This document shows, in pieces, positions 7,862 to 16,234 of a DNA stretch of 64,000 nucleotides. Position numbers and translations under genes: made by a program. Below the pieces are notes generated by a model. It saw nothing but the letters and a program-made list of their open reading frames with translations. It searched no databases and was not told where the DNA came from. The stretch is from Desulforapulum autotrophicum HRM2 (lineage in GTDB: Bacteria; Desulfobacterota; Desulfobacteria; Desulfobacterales; Desulfobacteraceae), in NCBI RefSeq assembly GCF_000020365.1, contig NC_012108.1, positions 3,720,001 through 3,784,000 of the forward strand, written 5' to 3'. The stretch's first letter is position 1. Each line of letters starts with the position of its first letter.

Positions 7862-8734
7862 ATGACTTTCAAAGGATTCCTCTTTATCATTGCAAGCGCC
7901 CTGTTCCACGTGCTGTGGAACTCAACGCTCAAAAAAAGCCATGACAAACCAAGCGCCGTCCTCCTCATGATGGTGGTAACCGTGTCCGGCCTTGCCCCCT
8001 ATGTATTGTGGCATTATCCCATGGAAGTGATCCTTGCCCCGGCACCGCTCTTAAGCGCCCTCAGCGCTGGCTTCTTCTTTTTCCTCTACCAGTATTTTGT
8101 AGCATTGTCCTATGAAAAGGGGGAGCTGAGTCTGGTCTACCCATTGACCGTTACCGGGCCGGTTTATATTGTTCTGTGGAGCCATCTGTTCCTTGGCGAA
8201 CGGATCTCTGCCGGCGGAGCCCTTGGCATCTTCCTGATCATCTATGGCGCAGTGACCCTCCAGACCCGGCAGTTCACCGTTTTCTCCATGGACTCAACAA
8301 CACTGGCAGGCAATCGGGCTGGTGTACTAACAGCCCTTGGCGCCGCTTTTTTTTACTCGTTCGGCGCCATTGCCGACAAAATCGGCGTAACCCACGGCAA
8401 CGTTGCCGTGTACACCATGAACCTTTCCGTGTTCATGCTCATATTCCACCTCCTGCGAATGATCTTCCAGCGGCAGATGGGCCTTGTCATCCGAGCGTTC
8501 GCAGCCGCTCCTTTGACCCTCCTGGGGGGTGGTCTGGTGATGCTGCTCTCCTTTGTCTCGTTTCGAATGGGACTTCAGGAGGCCTACGCCAGCTACGCAT
8601 CGGCCCTGCGCCAGATCAGCACCATTTTCAGCCTTGCCATTGGCTACCTTGTGTTCCGGGAGGTCCTGACCGTGGGAAGAACCATCAGTGCCTGCCTCAT
8701 TGTTGCAGGCGCCGTTCTCATCAAAGTGGGATGA
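7862..8734 (+). CDS. EamA/DMT family permease
   Basis: A 290-residue membrane protein with about ten short hydrophobic helices in two homologous EamA halves; the ends of the halves show the typical PLTVTGPVYIVLWSHLFLGE and LRQISTIFSLAIGYLVFRE patterns (a conserved Glu after the fourth helix of each half). Drug/metabolite superfamily, probable exporter of a small metabolite; the substrate is unknown. No strong ribosome site is seen before the ATG. A terminator follows directly. Confidence 0.85.
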   Translation: MTFKGFLFIIASALFHVLWNSTLKKSHDKPSAVLLMMVVTVSGLAPYVLWHYPMEVILAPAPLLSALSAGFFFFLYQYFVALSYEKGELSLVYPLTVTGPVYIVLWSHLFLGERISAGGALGIFLIIYGAVTLQTRQFTVFSMDSTTLAGNRAGVLTALGAAFFYSFGAIADKIGVTHGNVAVYTMNLSVFMLIFHLLRMIFQRQMGLVIRAFAAAPLTLLGGGLVMLLSFVSFRMGLQEAYASYASALRQISTIFSLAIGYLVFREVLTVGRTISACLIVAGAVLIKVG

Positions 8735-8736
8735 CT

Positions 8737-8763
8737 AACCGGGAACTTAACCCGGTTTATAAG
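8737..8763 (+). terminator. Terminator after EamA gene
   Basis: AACCGGG (8737-8743) and CCCGGTT (8751-8757) form a 7-bp stem with a 7-base loop, followed by a short T/A-rich stretch. It starts within 3 bases of the stop codon. Confidence 0.55.
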
Positions 8764-8864
8764 GGGTGGCCCTGATTCCACAAGATTCCTCGTTTAATTT
8801 CATGCCAACGCTGGAAACCCGAGGCGGTTCATAAAGGGTACCCTGGCCCACGGGGAATTTGATA

Positions 8865-8893
8865 TTGACCATTGACCAAAGTTTGACTATGAT
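8865..8893 (+). promoter_or_regulatory. Sigma-70-type promoter upstream of selB unit
   Basis: TTGACC (8865-8870), a 17-base spacer and TATGAT (8888-8893) match the consensus -35 and -10 boxes with optimal spacing, about 38 bases before the ATG of the small membrane protein that precedes selB. Confidence 0.6.
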
Positions 8894-8931
8894 TTCCCCC
8901 TATCACCCCTTAATAAGGATGCAAAACAAAC

Positions 8932-9108
8932 ATGAACAATTTCTACATATTTATTGTAAGACTAATACTCGGGCTTGTGTTTGGAGTTTTAATTGCCAGA
9001 ATCTTCAGGCCTGACTGGAGCATCTTTGCAGGTGCCCTCACGGGCATCGGACTGGTAGGTGCTGCTTATCTTATGGAAATGATCAAAAAACGCAAACCCA
9101 AAAAGTAA
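8932..9108 (+). CDS. Small hydrophobic membrane protein, 58 residues
   Basis: Two predicted membrane helices: residues about 5-23 ([19 protein letters not shown]) and 31-50 ([20 protein letters not shown]), followed by a basic tail KKRKPKK. The positive tail suggests it stays on the cytoplasmic side. No family recognised. It starts 38 bases after a good promoter and ends 15 bases before selB, so it is very likely the first gene of the selB transcript. Any link to selenocysteine decoding is speculative; it could be an unrelated leader gene. Too short to be called by many gene finders. Confidence 0.7.
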   Translation: MNNFYIFIVRLILGLVFGVLIARIFRPDWSIFAGALTGIGLVGAAYLMEMIKKRKPKK

Positions 9109-9123
9109 ACAGGAGCCCTGACC

Positions 9124-11043
9124 TTGAACCAGATCATACTAGGCACCGCAGGCCACATTGACCATGGAAAAACCAGCCTGATCCGGGCGTTAACCGGCAT
9201 TGAAACCGATCGCCTTAAAGAGGAAAAGGAGCGAGGTATCACCATTGAGCTGGGATTTGCCTCCATCACCCTGCCCAACGGCGAGATTGTCGGCATCGTG
9301 GATGTTCCGGGCCATGAACGGTTCATAAAAAACATGGTGGCAGGGGCCAGCGGCATCGATCTTGTGGCCATGGCAATTGCCGCAGACGAGGCCGTCATGC
9401 CCCAGACCCGGGAGCACATGGAAATCTGTACCCTCATGGGCATTAAATACGGGTTCATTGCCCTTACCAAGATAGATCTGGTGGACGAAGAGCTCATGGA
9501 ACTTGCCATTGAGGATATCCAGGAGTTCACCCGGGGAACCTTTCTCGAGGATGCCCCCATTGTTCCGGTCTCGTCGACCACGGGCCAGGGCCTTGATCTG
9601 TTCCGCACCACCCTTGACCGCATCTGTCATCAAATTCCGGAACGGCCCTTTTCGCCGATATTCCGCCTGCCAGTGGACCGGGTTTTCTCCATGAAAGGCT
9701 TTGGCACGGTCATTACCGGCACCCTTGCGTCGGGCAAAATCGATACCGGAGAAAACATCATGATTTTCCCGTCACGGATCACCTCCAAGGTGCGGGGCAT
9801 CCAGGTCCACGGACAAAGCGTTGACACGGTTGCAGCAGGCACCCGGACGGCCATCAATTTCCAGGGGCTGGACAAGGAGGCGATCAACCGGGGGGATGTT
9901 CTGTCGACCCCGGACACCCTGCACCCCAGCCACATGGTGGATGCAGAACTTATCTACCTTGCGACCAACCCGAAACCGGCCAAGGCAAGAACCCGCATAC
10001 GCTTCCATTCCGGAACCAGCGAAATTCTCGGCAACCTGGTGCTCCTGGACAGGGAAGAACTGCAACCGGGAGATACAGCCTGTGTCCAGATCCGCCTGGA
10101 ATCCCCAGTATGCTGTCTCAAGGGGGACCGATTTGTCCTCAGAAGCTACTCACCCATCAAGACCCTTGGTGGGGGTCAGGTCTTAAACCCCATGCCCAAA
10201 AAACACAAACTCTTTGACGAAAAAATCATCCAGGGACTATCCCGCCTGATCTCAAGCAGCGATGAGGAGACCCTCTCGTTCTTCATAGAAGAAAGCGGAT
10301 TCCAGGGAGCTCCCTTTTCCGACCTGAGGCTGATGACCCATATTTCAGATAAAAAGCTCGACACAGTGCTTCAGAAAATGCTTGCCAATCGAACCGTTGT
10401 CCTGGCCGACAAGGACCGGCGCATCTTTGTGCATGGCAAGATGTTCGACCTGCTTGCGGCCCAGATGGAAGAAAAACTTGCCGAATACCACCGGAACAAC
10501 CCCCTGAAAGAAGGAATGCCCAAGCAGGAGCTCAAATCTAAATTCAGGGCGCTGAGGGACAAGGATTCAAAACTGTTTCCCCTTGTAATTGCGAGGCTTG
10601 CCAAGGACGGCAAGGTTGAACAGGAGCAGAATACGGTCAGGCTTGCCACCCATGAGGTGGCCCTTGAAATCGACCAGGAAGAGGTCAAACAGAAAATTGC
10701 CGCCATCTACCAAAATGCCGGGCTTACCCCGCCCTTTTTCAGAACCATCTGCACAGACCTGGACGTGGACCAGAAAAATGCCACGGATGTCCTCCACATG
10801 CTCATCGACGAGAAAATCCTTGTCAAGACCAAGGACGACCTCTACTTTGACGCCCGGGAGATTGAGAAGCTTGAAACGGCCCTTGTGACGGTTCTCAAGG
10901 AAAAGGGAGAAATAACCACCCCTGAATTCAAGGATATGACAAATATATCCAGAAAATATGTGATTCCTTTGATCGAATATTTTGACTCGATCAACCTGAC
11001 CATCCGCGTTGGTGACACAAGGCAACTCAGGAAAAAAAACTGA
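9124..11043 (+). CDS. selB: Selenocysteine-specific elongation factor SelB
   Basis: GTPase that carries Sec-tRNA(Sec) to UGA codons followed by a SECIS hairpin. The 639-residue protein opens with [14 protein letters not shown] (G1), then [34 protein letters not shown] (G3) and TKIDLVD (G4), followed by EF-Tu-like domains 2 and 3 and a C-terminal set of winged helices (about 380-639) that bind the SECIS RNA. E. coli SelB is about 614 residues, so this is full length. TTG start at 9124, with AGGAG eight bases upstream. It explains how the UGA-containing peroxiredoxin in this window is read. selA, selD and tRNA-Sec are not in the window. Confidence 0.96.
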   Translation: MNQIILGTAGHIDHGKTSLIRALTGIETDRLKEEKERGITIELGFASITLPNGEIVGIVDVPGHERFIKNMVAGASGIDLVAMAIAADEAVMPQTREHMEICTLMGIKYGFIALTKIDLVDEELMELAIEDIQEFTRGTFLEDAPIVPVSSTTGQGLDLFRTTLDRICHQIPERPFSPIFRLPVDRVFSMKGFGTVITGTLASGKIDTGENIMIFPSRITSKVRGIQVHGQSVDTVAAGTRTAINFQGLDKEAINRGDVLSTPDTLHPSHMVDAELIYLATNPKPAKARTRIRFHSGTSEILGNLVLLDREELQPGDTACVQIRLESPVCCLKGDRFVLRSYSPIKTLGGGQVLNPMPKKHKLFDEKIIQGLSRLISSSDEETLSFFIEESGFQGAPFSDLRLMTHISDKKLDTVLQKMLANRTVVLADKDRRIFVHGKMFDLLAAQMEEKLAEYHRNNPLKEGMPKQELKSKFRALRDKDSKLFPLVIARLAKDGKVEQEQNTVRLATHEVALEIDQEEVKQKIAAIYQNAGLTPPFFRTICTDLDVDQKNATDVLHMLIDEKILVKTKDDLYFDAREIEKLETALVTVLKEKGEITTPEFKDMTNISRKYVIPLIEYFDSINLTIRVGDTRQLRKKN

Positions 11044-11080
11044 TGGTTTAAATGATTTTAAATACAAGGATTGATCCACC

Positions 11081-11743
11081 ATGACAATGAGTGCCCTATT
11101 GAAACAAAGGGGTTCAGTTCGCAGTTTTCTGGACCGACCCGTACCCCGGGAAACCCTGGTCAACATATTTACCACGGCCCAGTTAGCCCCCTCCAACTGC
11201 AATGTCCAGCCCTGGCAGGTTTATGTTGTTTCAGGAGCAAAAAAAGACGAACTCAAGGACAGGTTGGTCAAGGCGGTGATGACCGGCATGGAGCCAAATC
11301 CCGATTTTGACTGGCGGGTCAAATACAGGGGCATCCACCGGGATCGCCAGTTTGGATCGGCAAACGCCCTTTATTCGTCAATGGGAATTGACCGCAAGGA
11401 CAAACAGGCCAGGATGCTTGCCATGCTGCGCAACTGGACCTTTTTTGACGCCCCCCATGCCCTGTTTTTAACCATGGAGCGCTATCTTAACATCATGGGG
11501 GCCGTTGATATGGGCATCTATGCCCAGACACTTGCCCTGATCATGGAAGAACACGGCATTTCAAGCTGTTTCCAGGGTGCCCTGGGTCAGTTTCCTGATC
11601 CTGTGAGGAACTTTTTAAACATCCCGGAACAACAGGGCATCCTCTTTGGCATGTCCTTTGGCTACAAGGACGACACCGCCCAGGTCAACGCCACCAGAAC
11701 CGATCGGGAACCCCTTGAAAATTCCGTTGTTTTTTGTGAATAA
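11081..11743 (+). CDS. Nitroreductase family FMN-dependent oxidoreductase
   Basis: A 220-residue cytoplasmic flavoprotein. It begins with the FMN-binding pattern LLKQRGSVRSFLDRPVPRE, then APSNCNVQPWQVYVVSG; near the C-terminus GILFGMSFGYKD and the final NxxRTDREPLENSV follow the NfsA/NfsB-like fold. Such enzymes use NAD(P)H to reduce nitroaromatics, quinones or flavins; the physiological substrate cannot be derived. It starts 37 bases after selB and may be co-transcribed with it. Convergent with hemW; no clear terminator was found between them. Confidence 0.9.
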   Translation: MTMSALLKQRGSVRSFLDRPVPRETLVNIFTTAQLAPSNCNVQPWQVYVVSGAKKDELKDRLVKAVMTGMEPNPDFDWRVKYRGIHRDRQFGSANALYSSMGIDRKDKQARMLAMLRNWTFFDAPHALFLTMERYLNIMGAVDMGIYAQTLALIMEEHGISSCFQGALGQFPDPVRNFLNIPEQQGILFGMSFGYKDDTAQVNATRTDREPLENSVVFCE

Positions 11744-11875
11744 CCGGCACGGCCGAAGCAGGTTATCTGCCCTCGTCCACAAAAAAGAATACGCGTCTCT
11801 GATTGCAATACCTTGGTCAACGTTTCCCATACCCCTGGATCACCAACAGCAAAACCAGGAGGGCAACCCTATCCA

Positions 11876-13024
11876 TCACTGCCCGAGGATGATGTCGACA
11901 AAGGCGGAAACAATCGTGTCAAGGAAAAGCCGACCGTCCAGGGTGAGGAAAAACCTCTGATTGACAACCCTGCCCCAGGCCTTGGCCTCGCAATCTGTGA
12001 CAACCGCATCGAACATCTTCAGGAACCCCTGGTTTGAAATGCAGTCAAACTTTGTCAAATCAACACCCATGGAAGTCCTGAGTCCCAGCATGATCATTTC
12101 CATCAATATCTGATCGTTTGCCAGGGTTTCCGTTTCTGCAACCGGAAGCCGTCCGGCACCAAGATCTGAGGTATAGCGGCAAACATCCGCGTGGTTCCAG
12201 AACCTTGTCCCGTTTTCAAACGAATGGGCCGAAGGTCCAAACCCCAGATAGGGCGCGTGGTTCCAGTACTTTTGATTGTGTCGTGATTGAAATGACACAC
12301 CCGCGGCAAAGTTGGAAATCTCGTAGTGGAGATACCCATGCCCTTCAAGAAAGGTGGAGGTCAGTTTAAACAGCCCTGCCACCGAACCATCGTCCAGGGG
12401 AGTGATGGCGCCCTGTTCAACAAGGCGGTGCATGGGAGTGCCCGGCTCATAGGTGAGCATGTAGCAGGATAGGTGCTCTGGTTGAAAGACAAGGGCACTG
12501 TCAAGGTCCTTGACCCAAGCCCCTTCGGTATCACCTGGAAGACCATAGATCAGATCCAGCCCCAGGTTGTCAAACCCGGTATCTCTGGCCTGTTGCAATG
12601 CCTGCCGGGCAACGGCTGCCGAGTGGATTCGGCCCATGAAATCAAGCCGTTCATCGTCAAAGGATTGAACACCGATGTTCAGGCGATTGATCCCGGAGTC
12701 CTGAATCTTGCCAAAATAATCTGCGTTGACCGTTCCAGGGTTGACCTCCAGGGTGGTTTCACACCCTTTGGATACCGTAAAATTTTCACCAATGGCAGTG
12801 AGGATCTCCTGAATCTGGCCAGGCAACAAAAGGGATGGAGTGCCGCCGCCAAAATAAATAGTATCAACAATGGCACGCCGATCCTTGCACATGGCAATCT
12901 CACTTAAAAGGGCTTTCACAAAAGCGCGTTTAAGGGAAAGGTCGTCAATGGAATAGAAATCACAGTAGGCGCATTTTCTGACACAAAAGGGAACATGGAC
13001 GTAAATGGCAGTAACATCAGACAA
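11876..13024 (-). CDS. hemW: Radical SAM heme chaperone HemW-like
   Basis: A 382-residue protein starting IYVHVPFCVRKCAYCDFYS, with the 4Fe-4S motif C-x3-C-x2-C and the HemN/HemW family markers DTIYFGGGTPS, GINRLNIGVQSFDD and GLDLIYGLPGDT. HemW proteins bind heme and insert it into respiratory proteins; they are distinguished from true HemN coproporphyrinogen dehydrogenase by the absence of HemN's longer N-terminus and its CxC motif, both lacking here. The start overlaps the end of the upstream radical SAM gene by 8 bases, indicating coupling. Confidence 0.88.
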   Translation of the reverse strand: MSDVTAIYVHVPFCVRKCAYCDFYSIDDLSLKRAFVKALLSEIAMCKDRRAIVDTIYFGGGTPSLLLPGQIQEILTAIGENFTVSKGCETTLEVNPGTVNADYFGKIQDSGINRLNIGVQSFDDERLDFMGRIHSAAVARQALQQARDTGFDNLGLDLIYGLPGDTEGAWVKDLDSALVFQPEHLSCYMLTYEPGTPMHRLVEQGAITPLDDGSVAGLFKLTSTFLEGHGYLHYEISNFAAGVSFQSRHNQKYWNHAPYLGFGPSAHSFENGTRFWNHADVCRYTSDLGAGRLPVAETETLANDQILMEMIMLGLRTSMGVDLTKFDCISNQGFLKMFDAVVTDCEAKAWGRVVNQRFFLTLDGRLFLDTIVSAFVDIILGQ

Positions 13025-14168
13025 AACGTTTCATCATCCCATCGATCATTTCGTCCACATTCTCCTGGGTGATCCCGTGGAGCTCACAGGTCTGCCTGAC
13101 CCTTGACAAAAGGCTTGGATCCTGCATATCCTTTGGCTCCCTGAACATGCCCGTACGCCGTCCCACCTGGTAAAGGACCCGGTCCTGGGCATCCATGTTA
13201 AGAAAACTGTCAACCGCGGCTATCATGGCAGCTTTGTCCCGGGGAAGTCTGCCCTCCACCGTCTCAATGAGATTGAGGATATGATCGCTTTTGACCGTGG
13301 AGGTGATACCCTCAAGGCAGTCAAGAAAGAGTCTCAATTCCCGGGCAATCATCAGGTCTGTGCATCGCTCAAATCCGCCTTGGCTATGGATTTCGGCAAG
13401 GGGGCTTTTCGACGGAAGGGCCAGGGTTCTGAGACGTATGAAGTCTGGGTTGATCTGATTCAGGGCATCGGCACTCTCCCTTGCATGCTCTTCAGAAAGT
13501 GCAGCGCCGCCAAGACCGGGCATCACATATTCCGACAATTCCATCCCTGCATTTCGCACCCTTAGCCCTGCCTTGATGTGGGTTGCCTTGTCTGCTCCTT
13601 TTTTCACCATGGCAAGCACCTTGTCAGAGCCGGATTCAAGTCCGATATGAATTCTGCCAAGCCCTGCCCGGGCGATTTGTTCCAGATCATGGGGCTTGAT
13701 CCGGGCAAGGGTGTGGGAGCGGGCATAGGAGGTAATCCGTTGGACCGTGGGAAAACAGGTCTTGATGTGGGTAAGAACGGTCACAAGGTCGTCAGGTTTC
13801 ATGATCAGGGAGTTGGCGTCCTGGAGAAAAATAGATTCCATACCCGAAGCATACCAGTTCCAGGCCGCACTAAAGGCGGTACGGTCATTTGATTCAAGGC
13901 GGTCAAACATGCGTTTGATCCTGGGCATGTCCACCCTGCCGGTTTTTTCCACCTCCTTGACAATGGCCGTAACATGGCCACTGACAAGATCGATGTCCTG
14001 GATGATATTTTCAACGGACCTGAGGGAAAATTTTCTGCCCTTGTAAACGGCACAGAAGGTACACCGGTTCCACGGACAGTTCCGGGTCAGTCGAATCAAA
14101 AGACTTTGGGATTCACTTGGCGGCCGGATCGGCCCCTGTTCAAAACCTGAATATTGATCTTGTTTCAT
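13017..14168 (-). CDS. Radical SAM protein with atypical C-x4-C-x2-C cluster motif
   Basis: A 383-residue protein. The iron-sulfur motif NCPWNRCTFCAVYKGRKFS has four residues between the first two cysteines rather than the usual three. Downstream are radical SAM barrel elements: YARSHTLARI, RIHIGLESGSDKVLAMVKKG and EYVMPGLGG. Related proteins are annotated only as radical SAM; the reaction is unknown. The C-terminal region (about 300-383) is helical. It overlaps hemW by 8 bases, so it may work on the same pathway (heme or anaerobic cofactor metabolism), but that is inference. AAAGG about 6 bases before the ATG supports the start. Confidence 0.85.
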   Translation of the reverse strand: MKQDQYSGFEQGPIRPPSESQSLLIRLTRNCPWNRCTFCAVYKGRKFSLRSVENIIQDIDLVSGHVTAIVKEVEKTGRVDMPRIKRMFDRLESNDRTAFSAAWNWYASGMESIFLQDANSLIMKPDDLVTVLTHIKTCFPTVQRITSYARSHTLARIKPHDLEQIARAGLGRIHIGLESGSDKVLAMVKKGADKATHIKAGLRVRNAGMELSEYVMPGLGGAALSEEHARESADALNQINPDFIRLRTLALPSKSPLAEIHSQGGFERCTDLMIARELRLFLDCLEGITSTVKSDHILNLIETVEGRLPRDKAAMIAAVDSFLNMDAQDRVLYQVGRRTGMFREPKDMQDPSLLSRVRQTCELHGITQENVDEMIDGMMKRFV

Positions 14169-14312
14169 TTTTAAGCCTTTTTTTTTGCCGGATGTTCCCG
14201 ATCGTCATATTAATAATTATACTATACTTAACCATGCACAAAGACCATGTCAATGGGTTGTCACCCTGTGATTGTCTTTGACAACGGATACAAAAAAAGG
14301 GTAAACCGCCCC

Positions 14313-15350
14313 ATGGCAAACAACAACACCACAAAAAAAACCTGGCTGAAACGAATAGCCATTGCCCTGGGCACCCTGCTTTTGATCCTGTCAGCCCTTA
14401 CATCCCTGGGGCTATGGCAGATGAACCGCTTTGTTCACACACCTGCTGACCAATCAGGCAAACAACAGATCATTATCATCAAACCCGGCAAAAGCCTCAA
14501 GGGAATATCCCGACTGCTGGCCCACAAAAAAATCATTACCCAGGATATCCTCTTCAGGCTGCTGGTCCGCCACAGAAAAATGGCCACCAAGATTCAGGCT
14601 GGTGAGTACGGACTCTCCGCCTCCATGACCCCGGAACAGATCCTGACCATTCTGGTAAAAGGCCAGGTCATGCTTCACCACATCACCATTCCCGAGGGGC
14701 TGAATCTTGAAGAAACCGCCAAACTTGTTGAACGGGCAGGGTTCGGCACCCGAAAAGATTTCCTGGACCTTGCAAGGGACCCCGGGTTTGCCGAACAACT
14801 CAAGGTCAGGGCAGCCACCCTTGAAGGTTACCTTTTCCCTGAAACCTATTTTTTTAGAAAAGACACCCCCCAGAAAAAGATCATCCAGCAGATGGTCCAA
14901 CGATTCAATGTTGTCTATACCCCCCAATGGAAGCAGAGGACCCTGGACCTGGGATTTTCCGCCCATGAAATTGTCACCCTTGCCTCGATCATTGAAAAAG
15001 AGACCGGTAACAGCAGCGAGCGGCCCATTATCGCATCGGTATTCCACAACCGCTTAAAAAGAGGAATGCGCCTTGATTCCGATCCCACAGTGATCTATGG
15101 AATTCCTGATTTCAATGGAAATATCACAAGAAAAGACCTGCAGACAATCACACCCTACAACACCTACAAAATCAAGGGACTTCCAGCAGGACCCATTGCA
15201 AATCCTGGGAAATTCTCCCTTGGGGCAGCACTTTTTCCTGCTAAAACCGACTTTCTCTACTTTGTATCCAAAAAAGATACCACCCACAAGTTTTCAAAAA
15301 CCATCCAGGAGCACAACAAGGCCGTCCGCCGCTACCAGCTTGGAAGATAG
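14313..15350 (+). CDS. mltG: Endolytic murein transglycosylase MltG (YceG-like)
   Basis: A 345-residue inner-membrane enzyme that cleaves nascent peptidoglycan strands and helps end glycan chains. A short cytoplasmic N-terminus is followed by one membrane helix (about residues 15-38, IAIALGTLLLILSALTSLGLW without charged residues), a LysM-like region, then the YceG domain with TLEGYLFPETY, the catalytic-glutamate motif ASIIEKETG, VFHNRLKRGMRLDSDPTVIYG and the end pattern YNTYKIKGLPAGPIANPG. Start at 14313 preferred; an in-frame ATG at 14247 would add 22 residues lacking family similarity. Divergent from the radical SAM/hemW pair. Confidence 0.93.
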   Translation: MANNNTTKKTWLKRIAIALGTLLLILSALTSLGLWQMNRFVHTPADQSGKQQIIIIKPGKSLKGISRLLAHKKIITQDILFRLLVRHRKMATKIQAGEYGLSASMTPEQILTILVKGQVMLHHITIPEGLNLEETAKLVERAGFGTRKDFLDLARDPGFAEQLKVRAATLEGYLFPETYFFRKDTPQKKIIQQMVQRFNVVYTPQWKQRTLDLGFSAHEIVTLASIIEKETGNSSERPIIASVFHNRLKRGMRLDSDPTVIYGIPDFNGNITRKDLQTITPYNTYKIKGLPAGPIANPGKFSLGAALFPAKTDFLYFVSKKDTTHKFSKTIQEHNKAVRRYQLGR

Positions 15351-15510
15351 CTGACATTTTCTTCACCAAAGGTACATGCTCGACTGAGTTGATTCATGTC
15401 GCAATTCCAAAGAGCTTGCCATTCATGGCAGTTAATCCCAAACTGCCGCTCCTAGGGAAAATGCAACGGCCGACCAGACAGCCGCCTGTATGGGGTGGGC
15501 ACCTAACGGC

Positions 15511-16227
15511 TCAGCGTTGTTTCAGATAGACAATAACAGCACCGCTCCGGCTTTTAAATTTTCTGTCCCACTCAAACCAGAGAACGATCCCCTCTTTTTT
15601 CAATCTCACCAGAAGGTCTTCAACCACATCGGGAAGCACTGCCCCAAACTCAGAATGGAGTCCCTTGCCCACGACAATGCTGACGGTGAACTCCCCTGCC
15701 CGCCAGGCTGTCCGGACAAAGGACTCCGAACGGACAACGGCACGGATGGCCGGATCCCCATGCAGATCCAGCTCTTCTTCGGGTGGGGGATAGCGTTTAA
15801 GCTGTTTTTTCAGCGGGACTGGCTCAGGAAAATCTTTTTCCCTTTTATCCCTTAAAAGGGCGGCACCGTTTTTACCCCTAAGGGAACGTTCAAGAAGGCT
15901 GGGAAAATCCTCATCATCTTCGATCTTTTGGGCCTTGGTTGCAAACAGCCTTGAAAGACTGGTTGATCGGGAAAGGATGGGCAGTCCATTCCGGTCGTTG
16001 GGGTTTGATTTCTGCCTTGACCCAGGTTCCGGCTCGACGGCTGAAACTGTGTCCGGGATTTGTTCACAGGACTGATCCGTTGCGGGCAACCCTGCTTCGG
16101 ACATCTCCTTGAACATAAAAAAAAGGTCTTCCCCCCTGTCAAAAACAGGAATACCGTTCCGGTTCAACTGCTTTTTCAATTTGCGTGCCGATCCTGACTT
16201 CTTATTTTGTCTGTTTTTCCCTGACAT
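15511..16227 (-). CDS. Smr domain protein
   Basis: A 238-residue protein with a low-complexity, charged N-terminal 140 residues and a C-terminal Smr (small MutS-related) domain: LDLHGDPAIRAV, then VSIVVGKGLHSE and DVVEDLLVRLKKEG. Smr domains are nucleases or RNA/DNA-binding modules with LDxH and GxG motifs; the LDLH is intact and the second motif is GKG. It lies 7 bases after ftsK on the same strand, so it is probably in the same transcript. The biological role is unknown. Confidence 0.82.
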   Translation of the reverse strand: MSGKNRQNKKSGSARKLKKQLNRNGIPVFDRGEDLFFMFKEMSEAGLPATDQSCEQIPDTVSAVEPEPGSRQKSNPNDRNGLPILSRSTSLSRLFATKAQKIEDDEDFPSLLERSLRGKNGAALLRDKREKDFPEPVPLKKQLKRYPPPEEELDLHGDPAIRAVVRSESFVRTAWRAGEFTVSIVVGKGLHSEFGAVLPDVVEDLLVRLKKEGIVLWFEWDRKFKSRSGAVIVYLKQR

Positions 16228-16234
16228 GGAATAA

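Noticed and set aside
13578-14046. Plus-strand open frames opposite the radical SAM gene, and similar frames opposite many GC-rich genes
   Set aside because: Shadows of real genes with strong codon structure; no ribosome sites or recognised domains.
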